Assembly: GCF_032854445.1 (NCBI RefSeq) | Contig: NC_088302.1 | Coordinates: forward strand, 28,370,330 to 28,434,329 | DNA length: 64,000 nt | Reading direction: 5' to 3' | Source of the DNA: Liolophura sinensis | Lineage: Eukaryota; Mollusca; Polyplacophora; Chitonida; Chitonidae | Shown: piece after piece, positions 25,501 through 36,510 of the stretch | Numbering within the stretch: position 1 is the first letter of the stretch | How the letters are laid out: each line of letters begins with the position of its first letter | Position numbers and translations under genes: made by a program | Notes under the pieces: generated by a model | Database searches by the model: none | Told to the model about the DNA's origin: nothing | The model's input: only the letters and a program-made list of their open reading frames with translations

Positions 25501-28500
25501 GCTTATACTACAGCTTGTCTGTACATACAACAGAACAATTTACACTGATGAAGCATGGTTTACTCAGCAAAGCAAACATCTCTGTGCTTGTACTACAGCT
25601 TGTCTGTACATACAACAGAACAATTTACACTGATGAAGCATGGTTTACTCAGCAGAGCAAACATATCTGTGCTTATACTACAGCTTGTCTTTACATACAA
25701 CAGAACAATTTACACTGATGAAGCATGGTTTACTCAGCAGAGCAAACATCTCTGTGCTTGTACTACAGCTTGTCTGTACATACAACAGAACAATTTACAC
25801 TGATGAAGGATGGTTTACTCAGCAGAGAAAACATATCTGTGCTTGTACTACAGCTTGTCTGTACACACAACAGAACAATTTACACTGATGAAGCATGGTT
25901 TATTCAGCAGAGCAAACATATCTGTGCTTGTACTACAGCTTGTCTGTACATACAACAGAACAATTTACACTGATGAAGCATGGTTTACTCAGCAGAGCAA
26001 ACATATCTGTGCTTGTACTACAGCTTGTCTGTACATACAACAGAACAATTTACACTGATGAAGGATGGTTTACTCAGCAGAGAAAACATATCTGTGCTTG
26101 TACTACAGCTTGTCTGTACACACAACAGAACAATTTACACTGATGAAGCATGGTTTATTCAGCAGAGCAAACATATCTGTGCTTGTACTACAGCTTGTCT
26201 GTACATACAACAGAACAATTTACACTGATGAAGCATGGTTTACTCAGCAGAGCAAACATATCTGTGCTTGTACTACAGCTTGTCTGTACACACAACACAA
26301 CAATTTACACTGATGAAGCATGGTTTACTCAGCAAAGCAAACATCTCTGTGCTTGTACTACAGCTTGTCTGTACATACAACAGAACAATTTACACTGATG
26401 AAGCATGGTTTACTCAGCAGAGCAAACATATCTGTGCTTATACTACAGCTTGTCTGTACATACAACAGAACAATTTACACTGATGAAGCATGGTTTACTC
26501 AGCAGAGCAAACATCTCTGTGCTTGTACTACAGCTTGTCTGTACATACAACAGAACAATTTACACTGATGAAGGATGGTTTACTCAGCAGAGAAAACATA
26601 TCTGTGCTTGTACTACAGCTTGTCTGTACACACAACAGAACAATTTACACGGATGAAGCATGGTTTACTCAGCAGAGAAAACATATCTGTGCTTGTACTA
26701 CAGCTTGTCTGTACACACAACAGAACAATTTACACTGATGAAGCATGGTTTATTCAGCAGAGCAAACATATCTGTGCTTGTACTACAGCTTGTCTGTACA
26801 TACAACAGAACAATTTACACTGATGAAGCATGGTTTACTCAGCAGAGAAAACATATCTGTGCTTGTACTACAGCTTGTCTGTACACACAACAGAACAATT
26901 TACACTGATGAAGCATGGTTTACTCAGCAAAGCAAACATCTCTGTGCTTATACTACAGCTTGTCTGTACATACAACAGAACAATTTACACTGATCAAGCA
27001 TGGTTTACTCAGCAGAGCAAACATATCTGTGCTTATACTACAGCTTGTCTGTACATACAACAGAACAATTTACACTGATGAAGCATGGTTTACTCAGCAG
27101 AGCAAACATCTCTGTGCTTGTACCACAGCTTGTCTGTACATACAACAGAACAATTTACACTGATGAAGCATGGTTTATTCAGCAGAGAAAACATATCTGT
27201 GCTTGTACCACAGCTTGTCTGTACATACAACAGAACAATTTACACTGATGAAGCATGGTTTACTCAGCAGAGCAAACATATCTGTGCTTATACTACAGCT
27301 TGTCTGTACATACAACAGAACAATTTACACTGATGAAGCATGGTTTACTCAGCAGAGCAAACATCTCTGTGCTTGTACTACAGCTTGTCTGTACATACAA
27401 CAGAACAATTTACACTGATGAAGGATGGTTTACTCTGCAGAGAAAACATATCTGTGCTTGTACTACAGCTTGTCTGTACATACAACAGAACAATTTACAC
27501 TGATGAAGCATGGTTTACTCAGCAGAGCAAACATATCTGTGCTTATACTACAGCTTGTCTGTACATACAACAGAACAATTTACACTGATGAAGCATGGTT
27601 TACTCAGCAGAGCAAACATCTCTGTGCTTGTACTACAGCTTGTCTGTACATACAACAGAACAATTTACACTGATGAAGGACGGTTTACTCAGCAGAGAAA
27701 ACATATCTGTGCTTGTACTACAGCTTGTCTGTACATACAACAGAACAATTTACACTGATGAAGCATGGTTTACTCAGCAGAGCAAACATCTCTGTGCTTG
27801 TACCACAGCTTGTCTGTACATACAACAGAACAATTTACACTGATGAAGCATGGTTTATTCAGCAGAGAAAACATATCTGTGCTTGTACTACAGCTTGTCT
27901 GTACATACAACAGAACAATTTACACTGATGAAGCATGGTTTACTCAGCAGAGCAAACATCTCTGTGCTTGTACCACAGCTTGTCTGTACATACAACAGAA
28001 CAATTTACACTGATGAAGCATGGTTTACTCAGCAGAGCAAACATCTCTGTGCTTGTACTACAGCTTGTCTGTACACACAACAGAACAATTTACACTGATG
28101 AAGGATGGTTTACTCTGCAGAGAAAACATATCTGTGCTTGTACTACAGCTTGTCTGTACATACAACAGAACAATTTACACTGATGAAGCATGGTTTACTC
28201 AGCAGAGCAAACATATCTGTGCTTATACTACAGCTTGTCTGTACATACAACAGAACAATTTACACTGATGAAGCATGGTTTACTCAGCAGAGCAAACATC
28301 TCTGTGCTTGTACTACAGCTTGTCTGTACATACAACAGAACAATTTACACTGATGAAGGACGGTTTACTCAGCAGAGAAAACATATCTGTGCTTGTACTA
28401 CAGCTTGTCTGTACATACAACAGAACAATTTACACTGATGAAGCATGGTTTACTCAGCAGAGCAAACATCTCTGTGCTTGTACCACAGCTTGTCTGTACA

Positions 28501-31500
28501 TACAACAGAACAATTTACACTGATGAAGCATGGTTTATTCAGCAGAGAAAACATATCTGTGCTTGTACTACAGCTTGTCTGTACATACAACAGAACAATT
28601 TACACTGATGAAGCATGGTTTACTCAGCAGAGCAAACATCTCTGTGCTTGTACCACAGCTTGTCTGTACATACAACAGAACAATTTACACTGATGAAGCA
28701 TGGTTTATTCAGCAGAGAAAACATATCTGTGCTTGTACTACAGCTTGTCTGTACATACAACAGAACAATTTACACTGATGAAGCATGGTTTACTCAGCAG
28801 AGCAAACATATCTGTGCTTATACTACAGCTTGTCTGTACACACAACAGAACAATTTACACTGATGAAGCATGGTTTACTCAGCGGAGCAAACATACTCCG
28901 CTTATACTACAGCTTGTCTCAAAATAAGTGTAGAACTGCATGTACATGGATTATGTGTTCAGCAAAACATTCAGTCACAGTGAACATTCACTGAAACACA
29001 ATGGGATTTCGATGATAGTTGCGTAAGCACAGCTAGTGAACCATTGAATTGGCCATAGATGTGTGTTGGTGTCCTTGAGACATCCCATTCTGGCTAAATT
29101 CAGAAAGAAAAGGGGAACACTGGAGGAAAATTAGAAAGGAATAACCCCTAATCTGAAATTCTGGCTAAATCTATTCACTGAATCAACCTTATACCACTAG
29201 TATTTGTAAAAGGTTTCTACTGTAGTGATTTATGTAAAGTTAGATGCAAATTACATAGCAGAAAGATCTCCTGGGTGTGCTCCTTACCCTGATGTCAAAG
29301 AGCTGCAGCATGGACCTGTCTGTCATGGTAATCAGTCGTGGGTGTGCTCCAAACTGACACTGTCGCCACGGTTCCATGCACTCAAACCTGGTGCTGTTCT
29401 CCTTCACTACAACCTCCATGCTGCAGCACAAAGATTTGTACAAACAATAATATCCGGGATAAAGGGTGATGCCTTAACCTAGGGGAATTATTCAACAAAC
29501 CAGCTGCGATGTTGGTTTGTTATTTTATTTATTTATTTATTTGATTGGTGTTTTACGCCGTACTCAAGAATATTTCACTTATACGACGGCAGCCAGCATT
29601 ATGGTGGGTGGAAACCGGACAGAGCCCGGGGGAAACCCACGGCCATCCGCAGGTTGCTGGCAGACCTTCCCACGTACGGCCGGAGAGGAGGCCAGCATGA
29701 GCTGCACTTGAACTCACAGCGACCGCATTGGTGAGAGGCTGCTGGGTCATCACGCTGCGCTAGCGTGCTAACCAACTGAGCCACGGAGGCCCCGCAATGT
29801 TAAATAAGCATACATGTAGATGTATGCACACCTTCCAGCCTTCCGTACATATGGTCTGATTGAAAGGAAATTAACACTGCATGAGGATATTTCAGCTATA
29901 CGATGACGGAAACTTCCATGGACAGAGGAAGCCAGTGTGCCCAGATTAAATTGCAGCCTTTGGCAAGAAACAACCTTTCCAGTGTTAGACACACACATTT
30001 TCAACCTCAGAGCAAGCTCACTTAGTATGCTACATGTGTGTTGTGAAATGCTACAAGTGGTCTATATCAAACTTCGTGTAACACTATTTATTCTAAAACG
30101 GCCCTTTGAGTGCTATCTGCTTTATTTCAACCAAGGCTGTTGAAAACATGCGAATCTTCAAAAATCTGAGGAAATAAGTCATACATCTTAACCTTACAGC
30201 AGCAACCCACCCCCTTCTTGGGAAGAAAACTAACATTTAAAAGTCAAAGGAAGGTGGTAATTTTAAATGAATGATTATGACTGGAACGCCATATTAGCAA
30301 TACTATTGGCGCGAAGTAACAATCTGAAAGTCAAATTATAATTATAATAAATTATGTTCTATGAGTACATGATTTATGGAGATATATACATGCAGATGTA
30401 TACCTGTTAATGGGTGTCCACAGGAGCGCATCACCCTGACTTGTGGCAACAAGGACTTCAGCTGGGATAAATGGGCTGTGAAAATAAGAAGAAAAAAACA
30501 GCCTCTATTCAAGGAGGTAAGTAATAATATTGGATATCTGAAAAGCCTCAGTATGTCCAGAACATGAATTGAAACCCTTAAGAGGTAGACCATTTAACTG
30601 TCTGGTCAGAGTAGTGTATGAATATTAAACACCAAAGTTAGAAATGAGGCCACTTTAAAAACTTTAAAACATAAAATACTTAAATATTTACCTTAAAATG
30701 GATTCTAATACACAAAAGGGATGCTGAGGTCAGGAATTTTGTAATCAATCGCAATTAATACGCACAAAGAGCATGAATAATGTGTTTCACATTTATGTTT
30801 CATATATATGCACAACCTGATCTCAAAACATGCAGTAGGTTTTCAGACACCAACCTTGATATTTACCTTAAAATTGATTCTCATAAGGGACTTAAGTCAT
30901 GAATTTTGTAATTTAAGGTACTTAATATGCACTCAGATCATCAACAATGGACCACCTCTTCATTTTAATATGTTTTACTTTTTTTAAAGGAAAACCCAGT
31001 TTCTTCCCACCATACTGCTGGACGCTTGTAAACCTCCAAATCAAATTAATAAAATAAAGCATATCGATATACTACCTTTTGAGATACATGAAGATACCAC
31101 TCACCTTAACACTGATTCCAATACACAGGAGGTCATGACTTTTTTTTTTTAATAAACGATAATTAATACGTACATGTATACAGGGCATCAACAATAGAAC
31201 AGTCCCCCTCTATTATTGTGCAGGGCCTCAGTTGGTTAGCGTGCTAGCGCAGCGTAGTGACCCAGAAGACTCTCACCAATGTGGACGCTGTGAGTTCAAG
31301 TCCAGCTCATACTGGCCTCCTCTCCGGCCGTAAGTGGGAAGGTCTGCCAGCAACCTGCGGATGGTCATGGGTTTAGCCCGGTTTCCACCCACCATAATGC
31401 TGGCCAGAGCACATAAGTGAAATATTCTTGAGTACAGCGTAAAACACCAATGGAATAAATAAATAAATATTATTGTGCTTTACTATATGCAAACCTGAGG

Positions 31501-34500
31501 CAAATGCATGCAGCATGTCTTACCATACCACCTTCAACGTTTATCTTAACACTGTTTTTCACTATTACTGAATGCTGACTTCCACAAAAAGACTCAAGGC
31601 ATGAAACAAGCTATGTCTGTACACATACTTTGCTTAGGCAACCTAATAAAAGTGTCACACCTCGTCAACTTTGGCATCAGCCAGATAGTGGACATTGATT
31701 CTGGGATGACAGACGTTAGTATATCAACACAAACTGGAAGACACAAGTACCCCGGTATGTACCTGAGACAGACAGAGGATATATTATCCACTGATTGATT
31801 GCCACGGTTATCCAAAGTCAGAGAAGATGTGGCCTCCTCAGTATCAACCAATTTCCATAAAGAGCAGCCATCTTTTGTTCTGGCCACACAGCAAGCTGAA
31901 ATATACAAGTAAAATGTTCAAATTATAATAACTTAACTTTTGCATGTTCATCAGTTAGTTTGGAAGCTTTCCCTCCCCTACCCTGTACACTGGTGAGAGA
32001 CTATTACCTGCAGCAAGATCAGTGCTGTAGACAGCAGAAGGAGCAACAGCCCAACAGCTCCCTGGGTGGTTATGCAGAAAGGGCTGTGTCACAACAAAGG
32101 CCTCATTGATAGGGGCTTCCAGTGGCATGAAACTACAGTTTTATTATCCAAAAGGGTTATCCAAATTTGCATTCCAACACAAATCTGATTTAGAATAGCA
32201 TGCATGTGACCTGGAGATTGAAGTCAAGGGAGTTAATGCCTTCTGGTTAGGCCAACTCCAGCAGATTCATTGCCTCACAGAATAATTTTAAGGGTTGTTA
32301 AATAACTAGATAGATTTAAGAAAATATCATGCACATGTAGAACCCCATTTCTAAAATATGTGGCTCTTAAATAAAATTTGCATATATAATTTGCATGTAA
32401 ATAGACAGAGCACTGACAATATCATCATACAGTGATACCGAACAATGTTTGCATGCAACAATACTGAACATGTATTATATACATATGCAATGGGAGCAGC
32501 TTTCAGTTTGTGCCAATTCCATTTGGCAGAAGTTGGTACTGCCAGATTCTGGATGTGGAGTTCAAATCCAGTCGTGACTAACAGAGAATTTAACATACAT
32601 GTATGAGGAGAGAGAAGCTAGAGTTTACCTGTACTGCAAAGATACTGGCTGTCAAGTTGGTAGATAGAGGACACAGCCTGACCACTGGTCAGTTGGTCCG
32701 CTTGAACCATGCCCGGATCAGTTTCCTTTACAGATGTCACAGCTGACATCATGTTAAGTCTGGTACATGTAGGTTGTAGAGTATTCTTGTTTTCACTTAT
32801 ACTTATCGGACAACATTACATGACACCAAGACTAACACCTAAATAGTTATTATTAAAGTCTACTTTAAATGTAAAAAGAAGGCCAAGGTGAGTCAAATCT
32901 CATCTGTTCAAGTGCAGAAATTTTAATGCCTTTCTTAATAGGGCATTTTGCATTGGGCAATCAATCATTTGGCTAGAATATATTTTTTTCTAAAAAAATT
33001 TTGAAAATCTGACATATTTTATACTTTTCACTTACATAATGGTAGTTATATTTAGCCTGTCATATTCTTATCAGGTGCATGTACACTCAACTCAGGGCTA
33101 GAATAATTTTGTTTTAAAAGGATACAAACTTGCTCCCAGTCAACACCAGAAGGATGTAGCAATAACTGATTATCTCCCCTTTCCAGCGAGGCAAGACAGC
33201 CTCCAGTGAAGTGAAAGTTAACATCCTGCAAAACATCAACAATATCACTGTTCAGAGAACTTGTTATTCAGTGAAGCAGAATGTGGTTACTACCTAATGT
33301 CTAGTTCAGCACCATTTCAGTTTTGGTTGATTTAATATTAATTTAAAAACATCATCACTGTTTCATTCATGTCAACATACTAGCGAATTGTGCTGCCTCA
33401 CTCACAACATCATAAAGCATGAACACTGGTAAAAGTCATGATGTCTGAGTTGACAAACATGGCTAGTAATACATTGTGAATATCCTGTCCAATTATTCTA
33501 TGCAACATGCATATATTTCATTTGTCTGTCAGGTTGTTCTCCAAATTTATTACTTAAATGCACTGGTGTGGCAACTTATTTATACTTTACTGGGTTTCAT
33601 ATGATTCAGAAATCTGAACTGGTACACGTAACTGATAAAACACAGCCTTGTAATTCATCCCTGACTCATTTTTGAAACAATGTTGATTTTAAAATGTCAA
33701 GTATCAAGCTGTTGAAGACAAGAATCTTGTTAACATCGTCCAAAACCACAGTTGACAAGATTCTTAAAATTCTGATCTCATCTGTAAAAGTCGTGTTATG
33801 GATCACCTCCAAGATTTACCATGGATCATATGTGATGATGTGTTTGGATTAAGACACCAAGCATGACACCATACCTAGTCAAAATGTACTGACATTTGGG
33901 ACATCAATCATTATAATAGCATCTCATAATGCACACTCCGTGGCTCAGTCGGTTAGCGCGCTAGCGCAGCATAATGACCCAGGAGCCTCTCACCAATGCA
34001 GTCGTTGTGAGTTCAAGACCAGCTCATGCTGGCTTCCTCTCCGGCCGTAAGTGGGAAGGTCTTCCAGCAACCTGCGGATGGTCGTGGGTTTCCCCCGGGC
34101 TCTGTCCGGTTTCCACCCACCATCATGCTGGCCACCGTCGTATAAGTGAAATATTCTTGAGTACGGCGTAAAACACCAATCAAATAAATAAATAAAATCA
34201 TAATGCACAAGAATCACTAAATCTACATAAAGCAACTGTGCTAATGTTATAGTCAAATCCAGAAGATATTTGAATACTTATGGACAATAAAATTGGTTGA
34301 TCTGTCGTTCCTGAATGGTCAATTCTGCCCTCGCAATTGGAAAAAAAAAAACTCCCACAGAAAAGCACTCACAGGAACATAACCGATGTTTCCAAGTTCT
34401 TTATATGCTTCCATATGTGACCATATCCATCGGAATTTCTTCATCTTTTCAAGAACATCTTTCTCCGCAGCAATGTCCTGCTCCTTAATTGCTGTTTGAA

Positions 34501-35958
34501 GTTTTGACTTTGATTCTTTGATAAACCTGCCCGTTTCCTTACACTTATCATTCAGATCAGCAGATTCATCCTAGAGGATAAAAAAGTTATACCACATCAA
34601 CATATTACAAACAATTTCAGATATAATAATACTGTACATTTATGTTTGCATATAACTCTTAAGTATTTTACCTTTTTGAATGGAAAAATGGAAAAATACA
34701 TTGGGTGTCTAAATGAAGAAGTGACTTAGTCATGGGCAAATCTTGTTCTAAATCTGCAAAATTATTTGAGTATTCCACAAAAGTGAGTCAATAAGTCAGT
34801 CATCTTTATATTACATGGAAAGGAGAATGTCTTCTTATTTCAACATTTGCACATCCCATATCATTTTGCCCACAGTTAACTTTTGTGTTCTCTTATATTT
34901 AGTTTCACTTATTTTCAGTATACACCACTGCTTTCGTAATGCAATGAACACTCATGTCGAAAACAAATGTGTTTTCTGTGAAAAAGCATATATGACAGTT
35001 TCCTCTATTGACTCCATTACCCATGCTCCTCTAGCCCTGAAGGAATTCCATCTGAAGCATAATGTAAAGTGCAAGAATGTCTTCAGTTTATTCTGTCTCT
35101 CCAGTCGAGCTCCTGATATCCGGTCACGATATGGAAAAGGCACTTAGTGAAGGGCAAAAAAGAAAACAATAATGAAAACATAAACAATTATGAATCTTGT
35201 TCATGTCTATTAGTATATATATACTCATATTTCTGAATATTGACCTACAAAACCTGAAAGTATCTGGATATTGCAATATATTTATTTATTTATTTAATTG
35301 GTGTTTTACGCCGTACTCAAGAATATTTCACTTATGCAACGGTGGCCAGCATTATGGTGGGAGGAAACCGGGCAGACGCCAGGGGAAACCCACGACCATC
35401 CGCAGGTTGCTGTCAGACCTTCCCATGTAAGGCCTGAGAGGATGAGCTGGACTTGAACTCACAGCAACCGCATTGGTGAGAGGCTACTGGGTCATGGATA
35501 TTGCAATACAGTATTATGGTTCAGTTCTTGGTTATACATGTTATTCATTTACACTTTTAAAGTGATTCAACTCTTAGATCTGATATTTGATACACATAGG
35601 GCTTTTTTAGACTAGTGCTGAACCCAGCCCATTTTATTCAGGTGGTATGTTAGTAGATAGGCAGTGAGGAGTCTAACTTTGCCACCTGCTATTTTTGATC
35701 TTGACCTCTTCGACCAATTTCTTGTCTTTAATATCAGTCCTTACCATCAGTTGGAGAGGGATAAAGAGGCATTGTGGGGTGGAACGCAGAATACTGTAAC
35801 TGTCCCGGCTGGGGGTGACACTTTTGCGGAACGAAAGATACTTCCTTCCCATCATCCTGTAGGTTTAATCCACCATAACTTCCAAAATCAGCAAACATTT
35901 GACGAAACTGGGAATGTAGGCTTCTCAGCTCTGTGTGGTGGTACTCAGGGAAGGCCAT
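16569..35958 (-). CDS. TAF1C: TAF1C, RNA polymerase I TBP-associated factor subunit C
   Basis: TAF1C is a subunit of SL1/TIF-IB, which with TBP loads RNA polymerase I on rDNA promoters in the nucleolus. Well-supported minus-strand exons are 35745-35958, 34373-34570, 33130-33225, 32008-32132, 31763-31895, 30404-30475, 29288-29420, 25099-25263, 24463-24656, 23002-23134, 22343-22571, 20980-21164 (or 20950), 19088-19240 and 16569-16970. Less certain exons are at 35021-35112 and about 32630-32747. Landmarks match human TAF1C as I recall it: a start MAFPEYH; EVLVATSQGDALLWTP; GAHPRLITMTDRSMLQLFD; YHLLATDYSLFLLDQRFPNH joined to VLQWYHML; GDLFYQTY; CTKWLKTL; and a basic C-terminus RRRKKKHVTGF. Phases agree from 32132 down to the stop. 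The estimated length of about 880 residues is close to human (869). Introns are packed with minisatellites. The 5' UTR exon was not found. Confidence 0.88.
17236..17311. repeat. (ATTC/GTTC)n microsatellite
   Basis: TTCATTCATTCG-type tetranucleotide repeats with interspersed G variants, in the last intron of TAF1C. Confidence 0.9.
17612..18140. repeat. Minisatellite, 53-59-bp unit, about nine copies, TAF1C last intron
   Basis: Two unit forms alternate. One contains GCAACTATGCTCAATGTAGG then TTTCACTGAACAACTTCAGG. The other contains ACTACATGTATGCTCAGTGC. Copies near 18000-18140 are the most diverged. It is the first of six arrays within this gene. Confidence 0.88.
18430..19102. repeat. Minisatellite, 35-bp unit, about 19 copies, containing the exon 3' end and splice donor
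   Basis: On the minus (coding) strand each unit reads about CTGCTCAAAGCTCAGGTTGG then TTATAAGCCAGAGTC. The first 15 bases equal the last 15 coding bases of the TAF1C exon ending at 19088 (CTGCTCAAAGCTCAG), and the following GTTGGT is that exon's donor. The array is therefore a serial duplication across an exon/intron junction. Copies with CTCAG|GTTGG keep a donor-like site, while others carry CTCTGGTTGG. Confidence 0.9.
19488..19985. repeat. Minisatellite, about 33-bp unit, around 15 copies
   Basis: Units read like GGATATCAGATCCACCAGTC then TATTACACTCCA. They are related to the array at 20290-20955 in the same TAF1C intron, with about 300 bases of ordinary intron between the two. The divergence of copies suggests it is older than the 85-bp array. 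Confidence 0.88.
20290..20955. repeat. Minisatellite, 33-bp unit, around 20 copies, abutting a TAF1C exon
   Basis: The plus-strand unit is about GGATATCAGATCCACCAATC then TAGTACACTCCTA. The array runs directly into the 3' end of the exon starting at 21164. On the coding strand the junction reads ATTGTC|GTAAATAGACTG. The first repeat units also begin GTAATAGACTGG, so this array too may have grown from the donor region. Confidence 0.85.
20950..21164 (-). CDS. TAF1C: TAF1C exon with two possible donors and a four-cysteine pattern
   Basis: The acceptor TTTCAG precedes 21164. Two in-phase donors exist: CAG|GTCAGC after 20980 and GTC|GTAAAT after 20950. The choice adds or removes ten residues (VSNAIGRFIV). 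The exon encodes CPLCMPQTC, then about 25 residues later CHVC, a pattern that could form a zinc knuckle. I do not recall these cysteines in human TAF1C. The upstream intron uses a GC donor. Confidence 0.7.
21811..22089 (-). mobile_element. Full-length SINE with target-site duplication
   Basis: This is a complete reverse-orientation copy, from the T-rich tail complement (TTTATTTATTTATTTGATTG) to the head complement (CTGAGCCACGGAGGCCCC). Flanks AAATACAGATAC (21799-21810) and AAATACATATAC (22090-22101) form an 11/12 target-site duplication. It lies in a TAF1C intron. Confidence 0.92.
22338..22343 (-). promoter_or_regulatory. GC-AG intron donor in TAF1C
   Basis: The exon 22343-22571 ends TTTACAG|GCAAGTGACC. 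The AG|GCAAGT context is the standard form of the minor GC donor class, and phase 1 matches the next exon's two-base start. No GT donor in the correct phase lies before the in-frame TGA seven bases on. Confidence 0.75.
23340..24035. repeat. Minisatellite, about 45-bp unit, around 15 copies, TAF1C intron
   Basis: Units read like CCCAAGCTAATCCCCCAGTT then GTATGAACTGTAGTAGAACC TTTTC. Copies differ at several positions each. The array sits between the exons at 23002-23134 and 24463-24656 and does not touch either boundary. Confidence 0.88.
25264..28916. repeat. Large 85-bp minisatellite, about 43 copies, each carrying a copy of a TAF1C splice acceptor
   Basis: The phase mark ATGGTTTACTC recurs every 85 bases from 25300 to 28870, so about 43 units. 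On the coding strand a unit contains TATGTACAG|ACAAGCTGTAGTACA, then AGCACAGATATGTTTGCTC. The true exon at 25263 begins after TATGTACAG with ACAAGCTGTAAAACAGGTA then CAGACATATTTGC. Each unit is thus a copy of the intron end plus about 45 bases of exon start. Copies are 95-100% alike by eye. Blocks of three units (255 bp, at 25810 and 26065) and eight units (680 bp, at 27340 and 28020) repeat as larger modules. All open frames across the array come from the unit and are not genes. Confidence 0.95.
29520..29793 (-). mobile_element. Full-length SINE
   Basis: This is a reverse-orientation copy with intact tail complement, body and head (CCAACTGAGCCACGGAGGCC). It lies in the TAF1C intron between the exons at 29288-29420 and 30404-30475. 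Confidence 0.9.
30985..31060 (+). mobile_element. Short SINE tail relic
   Basis: Only the last part is visible: AAACCCAGTTTCTTCCCACC, ATACTGCTGG, then AATCAAATTAATAAAATAAA. Heavily diverged. Confidence 0.45.
31223..31472 (+). mobile_element. SINE with small internal deletions
   Basis: The head is shortened (GGGCCTCAGTTGGTTAGCGT, lacking the TCCGTGGC block) and the body lacks part of the CCCGGGCTCTGTCC region. The tail TAAAACACCAATGGAATAAA is present. Confidence 0.88.
32626..33225 (-). CDS. TAF1C: TAF1C exons with uncertain joins
   Basis: Exon 33130-33225 reads DVNFHFTGGCLASLERGDNQ then LLLHPSGVDWEQ, in phase after the exon at 34373-34570. The next segment, about 32630-32747, reads SVKETDPGMVQ...AVSSIYQLDSQYLCST and ends at GTAAAC in phase 1. 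The exon at 32008-32132, using its obvious TAG acceptor, needs phase 2. An acceptor 15 bases inside that exon (CTGGAAG|CCCC) restores phase. So does an alternative donor (TCTG|GTGTTG) at the upstream exon for the other join. The protein is clearly continuous with TAF1C, but these two joins need transcript evidence. Confidence 0.55.
33936..34197 (+). mobile_element. SINE with perfect 12-bp target-site duplication
   Basis: TCATAATGCACA occurs at 33924-33935 and again at 34198-34209, flanking a copy that starts CTCCGTGGCTCAGTCGGTTA and ends in AAATAAATAAATAAAA. The perfect duplication and near-consensus body mark a recent insertion in a TAF1C intron. Confidence 0.95.
35021..35112 (-). CDS. TAF1C: Possible TAF1C exon
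   Basis: The segment lies between CAG at 35115-35113 and GTAATG after 35021, and has the phases needed to join the exon ending 35745 (phase 1) to the one starting 34570 (phase 0). Without it, those two exons do not join in frame. It encodes about 30 residues (ARLERQNKLKTFLHF, then RWNSFRARGAW). I cannot match these residues to human TAF1C, so the call rests on phase alone. Confidence 0.35.
35279..35494 (-). mobile_element. 5'-truncated SINE with perfect target-site duplication
   Basis: TGGATATTGCAATA occurs at 35265-35278 and 35495-35508. The element between them lacks the tRNA A-box head and starts (coding sense) at the ATGACCCAG point of the consensus. Confidence 0.93.
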
Positions 35959-36276
35959 CTGGACTGCAAAAAGAAATAGGTCCATGGCTAAAATGGGCCA
36001 GCTGAGAACTGGTGGTCAAACTTTTTGCTGACATCTCATTAATAAACTAGATTCCATTAACACACAAATCTAGCCAGGTAAAATCTTTTACTCTACCTTA
36101 CTGAACCGTTACAATGCTCAAAGAAATAGATTGTCAAAATAGACTTTACAAAGGATGAGAGACAACACTTGGTATAATAAGCAGACTAATTAACATCCAT
36201 CATGTGGTAATTATAATTTTACTGTTAAACTTTAATGTCATGTGTCACATTGGCAATATACCTACATTGGCTCATG

Positions 36277-36510
36277 TTTATTTATTTTTGATATACAAGT
36301 ATTTATTTGTGTATATTTCACTACTGCAATAGCGGGTAGCAATTAAATCATTATTATGGGAGGAAACCAAGCAGAACCCAGGGGAAACCCATGACAGTCC
36401 CTTGCGGGAAGACCTTTCCACATACGAGTTTAGCGGTCCATCAGCAGGTCCATTGTTCCAAGACAATGAGACAAAAAAGTCAGGACTTGAATCCATGGAC
36501 ATGATGGAGG
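36277..36510 (-). mobile_element. Degraded SINE relic
   Basis: Blocks such as ATTATGGGAGGAAACCAAGC, CCAGGGGAAACCCATGAC and GTCAGGACTTGAATCCATGG preserve the order of the reverse-complement SINE. Spacing has eroded and both ends are gone. Confidence 0.65.

Noticed and set aside
25264-28916. CRISPR-like array
   Set aside because: There are no unique spacers. The whole unit repeats in a eukaryotic intron.
25300-28994. About 43 overlapping plus-strand open frames of 70-83 codons
   Set aside because: All are the same translation repeated every 85 bases. They come from the minisatellite unit and run antisense to TAF1C.
29225-29482. Plus-strand frame across 29.2-29.5 kb
   Set aside because: It is the antisense of the TAF1C exon that encodes GAHPRLITMTDRS.
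34815-35147. 110-codon plus-strand frame
   Set aside because: No splice or family support. The opposite strand has a phase-compatible candidate TAF1C exon.
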